Shown: positions 7,334-11,362 of the stretch, piece by piece | Layout of the letters: every line of letters begins with the position of its first letter | Numbering within the stretch: the stretch's first letter is position 1 | NCBI GenBank assembly: GCA_947485425.1 | Contig: CANKSK010000015.1 | Span: 1-11,362, forward strand | Length of the DNA: 11,362 nucleotides | Direction of reading: 5' to 3' | DNA from: Bacteroidota bacterium | Lineage (GTDB): Bacteria > Bacteroidota > Bacteroidia > AKYH767-A > CANKSK01 | The notes under the pieces: generated by a model | Databases searched by the model: none | Told to the model about the DNA's origin: nothing | What the model saw: the letters and a program-made list of their open reading frames with translations, nothing else | Position numbers and translations under genes: made by a program

Positions 7334-7341
7334 TATATTTG
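7334..7341 (+). promoter_or_regulatory. guaD-xdhC-xdhA promoter, -7 element
   Basis: TATATTTG matches TAnnTTTG exactly. Initiation would fall near 7345, giving an A-rich leader of about 20 bases before the guaD ATG. The nearest TTG upstream (7318-7320) leaves only 13 bp, too short for a standard -33 element, which suggests a weak or activator-dependent promoter. Confidence 0.5.
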
Positions 7342-7366
7342 AAATCTAAAAAACAAAATAAAAACA

Positions 7367-7846
7367 ATGATGGAAACTCCTCAGAATCAGTTCATGCGTG
7401 AAGCCATTCGCCTCTCCGTTGAGAATGTGAAATCAGGTAATGGTGGGCCTTTTGCCGCAGTTATTGTGAAAGATAATAAAATAATTGCTAGGGGTACCAA
7501 TCGGGTTACTACCACCAATGACCCCACGGCGCATGCTGAAGTGGTAGCCATTCGGGAGGCTTGTAAAGAGCTCAATGCCTTTCAGCTTGAAGATTGCGAA
7601 ATTTATACCAGTTGTGAGCCTTGTCCGATGTGCCTAGGGGCCATTTATTGGGCACGGCCGAAGAAAATATATTTTGCCAATACCCGCGAAGATGCAGCCC
7701 ATATTGGTTTTGATGACTCCTTCATTTATGATGAAATAGGTCTTGATTTTACCAAAAGAAGCATTGACACCGAGCACATCCTTCGGGATGAAGCCTTGGA
7801 GGCCTTTCAGGCCTGGAAAGCAAAAACAGATAAGATTGAATATTAA
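7367..7846 (+). CDS. guaD: Guanine deaminase, cytidine-deaminase fold
   Basis: Cytosolic zinc hydrolase converting guanine to xanthine and ammonia, the entry of guanine into purine breakdown. At 159 residues it is close to Bacillus subtilis GuaD (156) and similar along its whole length. The catalytic motif TAHAE (54-58) gives zinc ligand H56 and proton-shuttle E58; CEPCPMC (83-89) supplies C86 and C89. The segment GFDDSFIYDEI (114-124) and the terminal Tyr (Y159, ending IEY) correspond to GuaD features; in the B. subtilis enzyme the C-terminal tail closes over the active site of a domain-swapped dimer. These features argue against the related tRNA adenosine deaminase TadA. Translation may start at either of two adjacent ATGs (7367 or 7370). 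xdhC follows after 35 bp, so the two are probably co-transcribed, and the product xanthine is the substrate of XdhA/XdhB. Confidence 0.93.
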   Translation: MMETPQNQFMREAIRLSVENVKSGNGGPFAAVIVKDNKIIARGTNRVTTTNDPTAHAEVVAIREACKELNAFQLEDCEIYTSCEPCPMCLGAIYWARPKKIYFANTREDAAHIGFDDSFIYDEIGLDFTKRSIDTEHILRDEALEAFQAWKAKTDKIEY

Positions 7847-7881
7847 TTCATTGGGCCCATACTAAATTCTTATACCGAAGA

Positions 7882-8706
7882 ATGTCAGGAATATATTCAA
7901 AACTTAGAGAAATAGAAGAAGGATATATTCGTGCGGCCCTTTGTACCATAATTCATACCACCGGATCTACCCCGGGGAAAACCGGAGCCAAAATGATCGT
8001 CTATGCCCATCAGGGTATTTATGGAACCATTGGTGGCGGTAATCTTGAAATGAAAGTGATTGAGCAGGCAAAAGAAGTTATTGCCACCTTAAAACCTGCT
8101 GTTTATAAACATAAATTGCTGAGCGAACTGGCAATGTGTTGCGGAGGAACGGTTGACATCTTTATTGAACCCATCTTGAACAAAAAGAAATTATATATTT
8201 TCGGTGCCGGTCATATTGGTAAGTCTTTAGCCCGATTTGCCCATGACCTTGATTTTCAGGTTACCCTCATTGATAGTAGATATGAGGCTTTTCAAGATAT
8301 TCAAAATGTCGGATGGAGAAACCTACAGCTTATGCATCAGAATGCCATTCAGGATTTAACCTTTGACGCGGAAACCTTTGTGGTTATTGTTACACACAAT
8401 CATGCCTTTGACAGGGAAATACTTGCCCTGACAGCCCCCAAGGCCCATGCGTATCTGGGTATGATTGGCAGCATGCGAAAAGTGGAAATTGCTAAAAAAA
8501 ATTTACTAGCGGCATCCATCGTAACCGAGCAAGAATTAAAAGACATTGATATGCCCATGGGTGTGGAAATAAATGCCGTAGCACCCGCTGAAATAGCCAT
8601 CAGTATACTGGCCGCTTTAATTGATAAAAGAAATACGCTTTCCGGCCTCAGTGGAGGCAAAGGAAGGTCGAAAAAAAACATCATTCAGAATGAAGAATAC
8701 AAATAA
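7882..8706 (+). CDS. xdhC: XdhC-family molybdenum cofactor insertion chaperone
   Basis: In Rhodobacter capsulatus, XdhC binds molybdenum cofactor, promotes its sulfuration and inserts it into xanthine dehydrogenase without being part of the mature enzyme; the same role is inferred here. The 274-residue protein has the XdhC/CoxI N-terminal domain with GSTPGKTGAKM (28-38), GTIGGGNLE (48-56) and AMCCGG (84-89), whose cysteines may take part in cofactor handling. A Rossmann-type C-terminal domain follows with IFGAGHIG (106-113), THNHAFDREIL (171-181), YLGMIGSMRK (191-200) and a PMGVEINAVAPAEIAISI segment (225-242). The gene lies 35 bp after guaD, and its last 17 bases overlap the start of xdhA, suggesting translational coupling of chaperone and enzyme. 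It precedes the structural genes, whereas in R. capsulatus xdhC follows xdhAB. Confidence 0.93.
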   Translation: MSGIYSKLREIEEGYIRAALCTIIHTTGSTPGKTGAKMIVYAHQGIYGTIGGGNLEMKVIEQAKEVIATLKPAVYKHKLLSELAMCCGGTVDIFIEPILNKKKLYIFGAGHIGKSLARFAHDLDFQVTLIDSRYEAFQDIQNVGWRNLQLMHQNAIQDLTFDAETFVVIVTHNHAFDREILALTAPKAHAYLGMIGSMRKVEIAKKNLLAASIVTEQELKDIDMPMGVEINAVAPAEIAISILAALIDKRNTLSGLSGGKGRSKKNIIQNEEYK

Positions 8707-10153
8707 AATTTCATTTGTGCTGGATCAAAAAATCGTGGATATCGATTTTGATCTCCTGTCACCAACAACAACCGTGTTAAATTATCTCCGTTCGGGACCC
8801 TTTCACAGAGGAGTAAAAGAAGGATGTGCTGAAGGGGATTGTGGTGCTTGCACCCTTGCTTTGGGAGAATTGCAAGAGGATGGAAGCATTCGCTATAAGG
8901 CCATTGACTCCTGTTTGGTATTCCTTCCTCAGCTGCATGGAAAACAACTCATTACCGTTGAAAATCTTTCTTCAAAAGCTGAAACAATTGAACAATTGCA
9001 TCCCGTTCAAAAAGCCATGGTAGAATCCAATGGAAGTCAATGTGGATATTGTACCCCCGGTATTATCATGTCATTGTTTGCTTTGTATAAAAATGAAAAT
9101 AAACCCACTCGTGAATCCATTGATGATGCGCTTACAGGCAACCTATGCAGATGTACCGGGTATAAACCCATCATCGAGGCGGCTTCAGCAAGTTGTGCCC
9201 ATCATTCACAGGATCAATTTACCCTGAATGAACCTGCTATTGCTGCTTTGTTGCGACAAATTCAACAGCTTGATGATGAAAAAAAACTTGTTCATCAAAA
9301 TCAGGTTTATTTTTTACCTACAAGGCTGCGTCAGGCCATCAGAATTCGACAATCAAACCCCAGAGCCCTGCTTATTAGTGGTTCTTCTGACGTGGCTTTG
9401 CGCGTTACCAAAAAACATGAGGTGCTTCCTGAAATTCTGGATATTTCATCCCTGAAAGATTTAAAACATTTTTCAATTTCTGAAAATGCGGTTACCCTGG
9501 GTGCCGGTCTTAGCCTTGAATTTATCAGAACCCAGGTACGCGATGTATTGCCTGCATTATTTGATACCCTCTCTGTTTTTGGTTCTCGTCAAATTCGAAA
9601 TGTGGCTACCCTTGGCGGTAATTTGGGCTCTGCTTCTCCCATTGGCGATACCCTGCCCATTCTCATGGCTTATGGCGCTGCAGTGGTTTTATATGGTCCA
9701 CAGGGAACCCGCGAAGTGCTTATCAAAGATTTTATTGTTGGATACAGAAAAACAGTAATCAAACCCGATGAACTAATTGCCGCTGTTATTGTGCCCATTC
9801 CCATGGATGAAATGCACATCAAATGGTATAAGATTTCCAAAAGAAAAGACTTGGATATTTCTACTGTGAGTGGTGGATTTGGTCTGCGAGTGTCTGATGG
9901 TGTTGTTTCTGAAATTGTGCTTGCCTATGGTGGTATGGCCGCTCAAACCAAAAGAGCCGATAAAACAGAAGCTTTTTTGTTGGGAAAACCCTGGTCAAGA
10001 GAAGTGGTGGAAGAGGCCATGCTTATTTTGTATAACGAATTTGAGCCCTTAACCGATGCCCGAGCTAGTGCTGAAATGCGTAAAATTTCTGCCAGAAATT
10101 TGCTCTTGAAATTCTGGTCTGAAACCAATACCCAAAAAGTCGTTGCATCATAA
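8690..10153 (+). CDS. xdhA: Xanthine dehydrogenase, 2Fe-2S/FAD subunit
   Basis: Electron-transfer subunit of xanthine dehydrogenase, passing electrons from the molybdenum site through two 2Fe-2S clusters to FAD and then NAD+. It is 487 residues, similar to R. capsulatus XdhA. The plant-ferredoxin-like domain has CAEGDCGAC (C46, C51, C54) and C75; the helical Fe-S domain has CGYC (C118, C121) and CRC (C153, C155). The FAD domain includes SGSSDVALRVT (230-240) and TLGGNLGSASPIGDTLPI (307-324), followed by the CO-dehydrogenase-flavoprotein-like C-terminal domain (about 375-480). The ATG at 8690 is chosen because the protein then begins with the first beta strand of the ferredoxin fold. An in-frame ATG at 8621 would add 23 residues that only re-read the 3' end of xdhC. 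All eight cluster cysteines are present, so nothing suggests inactivation. Confidence 0.96.
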   Translation: MKNTNKISFVLDQKIVDIDFDLLSPTTTVLNYLRSGPFHRGVKEGCAEGDCGACTLALGELQEDGSIRYKAIDSCLVFLPQLHGKQLITVENLSSKAETIEQLHPVQKAMVESNGSQCGYCTPGIIMSLFALYKNENKPTRESIDDALTGNLCRCTGYKPIIEAASASCAHHSQDQFTLNEPAIAALLRQIQQLDDEKKLVHQNQVYFLPTRLRQAIRIRQSNPRALLISGSSDVALRVTKKHEVLPEILDISSLKDLKHFSISENAVTLGAGLSLEFIRTQVRDVLPALFDTLSVFGSRQIRNVATLGGNLGSASPIGDTLPILMAYGAAVVLYGPQGTREVLIKDFIVGYRKTVIKPDELIAAVIVPIPMDEMHIKWYKISKRKDLDISTVSGGFGLRVSDGVVSEIVLAYGGMAAQTKRADKTEAFLLGKPWSREVVEEAMLILYNEFEPLTDARASAEMRKISARNLLLKFWSETNTQKVVAS

Positions 10154-10173
10154 TCGTTTCAATGTAAAATAGG

Positions 10174-10192
10174 GTGTGTTAAATGTACACAC
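10174..10192. promoter_or_regulatory. Inverted repeat GTGTGT-N7-ACACAC, candidate operator 2
   Basis: Perfect 6-bp arms with a 7-base spacer, 20 bases after the xdhA stop codon. It shares arm sequence and spacer length with the site upstream of guaD. As RNA it could also fold into a 6-bp hairpin between the xdhA and xdhB messages, possibly controlling subunit ratio or mRNA processing. No T-run follows, so it is not a simple terminator. Confidence 0.5.
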
Positions 10193-10215
10193 TGTAATAA
10201 ATAAAAATATCTTAA

Positions 10216-10234
10216 ACGTGTCTTAATGACACTT
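10216..10234. promoter_or_regulatory. Inverted repeat GTGT-N7-ACAC, candidate operator 3
   Basis: The core GTGT (10218-10221) and ACAC (10229-10232) has the same 7-base spacer as the other two sites; with the inner C-G pair it reads GTGTC-N5-GACAC. The outer positions of the 6-bp arms do not match. Its centre is 42 bp from that of site 2, close to four helical turns, and 14 bases separate it from the xdhB ATG, where bound protein or an RNA hairpin could affect xdhB expression. I see no TAnnTTTG box in this 94-bp gap. Confidence 0.4.
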
Positions 10235-10247
10235 TATATACAAAAAT

Positions 10248-11362
10248 ATGTCAATTCATTCAATTCCTCACGAAAGTGCCATTAAGCATGTAAGCGGCCA
10301 ATCTGTTTATGTTGATGATATTCAAATGAATAATCTTTTACTAACGGGTAGGGTAGTATATAGCAAAAATGCGCATGCACTGATCAAATCCATTGATGTT
10401 TCAGCTGCAAAGGCCTTACCGGGTGTGCATGCCGTTTTGCTGGCTTCGGATATTCCGGGACATAATCAATTGGGCCCTGTGGTGCATGATGAGCCTTGCT
10501 TGGCAGAGGATAAAGTGCTTTGTATTGGCCAGGCTTTTGCCTTGATTGCCGCTGAAAGCGAAGAAATTGCCAGAGAAGCAGAAAAGCGTATCGTGATTGA
10601 ATACGAACCTTTGGAACCCATTCTCGACCTGCGCACCGCTATTGAGAAAGGCACCATGCTCGATAAGCCTCGCATCATGCAGAGAGGAGATGCAGATGCT
10701 GCCCTGAAAACAGCACCACATGTGATGAGCGGTGAACTTGAAACCGGTGCACAAGAGCATTGGTATCTGGAAACACACACCTGTTTGTGTGTGCCAGGGG
10801 AGCAAAAGGAAATCAATGTATTCAGCTCAACACAGCATCCTTCTGAAACCCAAGCCATTGTGGCTGAGGTATTGGGCATCGGTAAACATGAGGTTGTGGT
10901 TGAAATACGAAGAATGGGCGGTGCCTTTGGGGGAAAAGAAACCCAGGCAAACCATACCGCTGCCTGGACGGCTCTGCTTTGTCATGCTACCAAAAGGCCT
11001 GTGAAAATCAGACTTTTTAGAGATGATGATCAAATCATGTCAGGAAAAAGACATCCTTATCTTTTTAAATACGAGGTAGGTTTTGATGCTGAAGGAAAAA
11101 TATTGGCTCTTAAAGTTGAGCAGCATGCCAATGCCGGTTGCGCAACGGATTTGAGTATGGCCATTCTTGAACGTGCCATGCTGCATGCCGATAACAGTTA
11201 TTATATTCCCAATATGCTGGTGAAGGGAATGGCCTATAGAACCAATGTACCTTCAAATACTGCATTCAGAGGCTTTGGAGGTCCTCAAGGGATGGCTGCC
11301 ATGGAATCGATTGTCGATCGCATTTCCCGCTTTTTGAAAAAAGATGCCATCGATGTCAGAAA
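10248..11362 (+). CDS. xdhB: Xanthine dehydrogenase, molybdopterin-binding subunit (partial, 3' end outside window)
   Basis: Catalytic subunit that hydroxylates hypoxanthine to xanthine and xanthine to urate at a sulfurated molybdenum centre. The frame is open from the ATG at 10248 to the right edge (371 complete codons), about half of a typical subunit of roughly 770 residues. The N-terminus (IPHESAIKHVSGQSVYVDD, 6-24) is typical of bacterial XdhB. Active-site residues are Q196 in STQHPS, E231 in GGAFGGKET, R309 in LERAM, and R341 and F343 in FRGFGGPQ. They align with bovine Q767, E802, R880, R912 and F914, and with R. capsulatus Q197, E232 and R310. The pair of E231 and R309 is the purine-binding pair of true xanthine dehydrogenases, which argues against an aldehyde oxidase or CO dehydrogenase. 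The catalytic Glu near the C-terminus (R. capsulatus E730) lies outside the window. A 94-bp gap, unusually long for this operon, separates it from xdhA. Confidence 0.95.
   Translation, partial: MSIHSIPHESAIKHVSGQSVYVDDIQMNNLLLTGRVVYSKNAHALIKSIDVSAAKALPGVHAVLLASDIPGHNQLGPVVHDEPCLAEDKVLCIGQAFALIAAESEEIAREAEKRIVIEYEPLEPILDLRTAIEKGTMLDKPRIMQRGDADAALKTAPHVMSGELETGAQEHWYLETHTCLCVPGEQKEINVFSSTQHPSETQAIVAEVLGIGKHEVVVEIRRMGGAFGGKETQANHTAAWTALLCHATKRPVKIRLFRDDDQIMSGKRHPYLFKYEVGFDAEGKILALKVEQHANAGCATDLSMAILERAMLHADNSYYIPNMLVKGMAYRTNVPSNTAFRGFGGPQGMAAMESIVDRISRFLKKDAIDVR

Noticed and set aside
7271..7342. A 23-codon frame beginning MAKKAKE, superficially like the start of ribosomal protein L33.
   Set aside because: The resemblance stops after about seven residues, the frame overlaps the guaD -7 box, and its first codons are the arms of the minus-strand hairpin. 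No promoter or ribosome binding site supports it.
7367..7846. Annotation as tRNA adenosine deaminase (TadA) or cytosine deaminase.
   Set aside because: The GFDDSF segment, the C-terminal Tyr tail and full-length similarity to B. subtilis GuaD, plus the neighbouring xanthine dehydrogenase genes, point to guanine deaminase.
8621..8689. A 23-residue N-terminal extension of XdhA.
   Set aside because: It only re-reads the end of xdhC in another frame; the ferredoxin fold begins right after the ATG at 8690.
10774..10793. CACACAC-N6-GTGTGTG inverted repeat inside xdhB.
   Set aside because: The arm polarity is opposite to the GTGT-N7-ACAC sites, and the bases encode a Thr-His-Thr-Cys-Leu-Cys-Val segment in a conserved part of the protein. 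It is probably coincidental.
1..11362. CRISPR arrays, insertion sequences, tRNA/rRNA genes, prophage or defence genes.
   Set aside because: No regularly spaced repeats, transposase motifs, terminal inverted repeats, tRNA-like folds or defence domains were seen on either strand.

Overview
The window looks like a chromosomal segment from a member of the Bacteroidota (inference, class not resolvable). The DNA is AT-rich. The -7 boxes I can find fit the Bacteroidota consensus TAnnTTTG. Leaders are A-rich, without clear Shine-Dalgarno sequences. Every supported gene is on the + strand. No RNA gene, insertion sequence, CRISPR array or integrase was recognised.

Layout. (1) 1-1190: the last codons of an unidentified gene overlap by four bases a GT4-type glycosyltransferase that starts at TTG, probably the end of a surface-polysaccharide operon. 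(2) 1325-2812: an NCS1-family nucleobase/allantoin-type permease. (3) 2916-3413: a small DinB-superfamily four-helix protein with an incomplete metal triad. (4) 3632-7105: dnaE, the replicative DNA polymerase III alpha subunit, with its own promoter and a 9-bp inverted repeat lying across that promoter. (5) 7367 to the right edge: a purine catabolism cluster with guaD (guanine deaminase), xdhC (molybdenum-cofactor insertion chaperone), xdhA (Fe-S/FAD subunit) and xdhB (molybdopterin subunit, cut by the window edge but open throughout).

Function. GuaD turns guanine into xanthine, and XdhA/XdhB oxidises (hypo)xanthine to urate once XdhC has loaded sulfurated molybdenum cofactor. The permease at 1325 could supply the purine or a breakdown product, although dinB-like and dnaE separate it from the catabolic genes. 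The xdhB active-site residues match those of known xanthine dehydrogenases.

The most interesting non-coding signal is an inverted repeat, GTGT-N7-ACAC. It occurs once upstream of guaD and twice, 42 bp apart, between xdhA and xdhB. By eye I found it nowhere else in the window. It may be an operator set for a local purine-responsive regulator, or a set of mRNA hairpins. I see no convincing new multi-gene system here; the genes themselves belong to known families.
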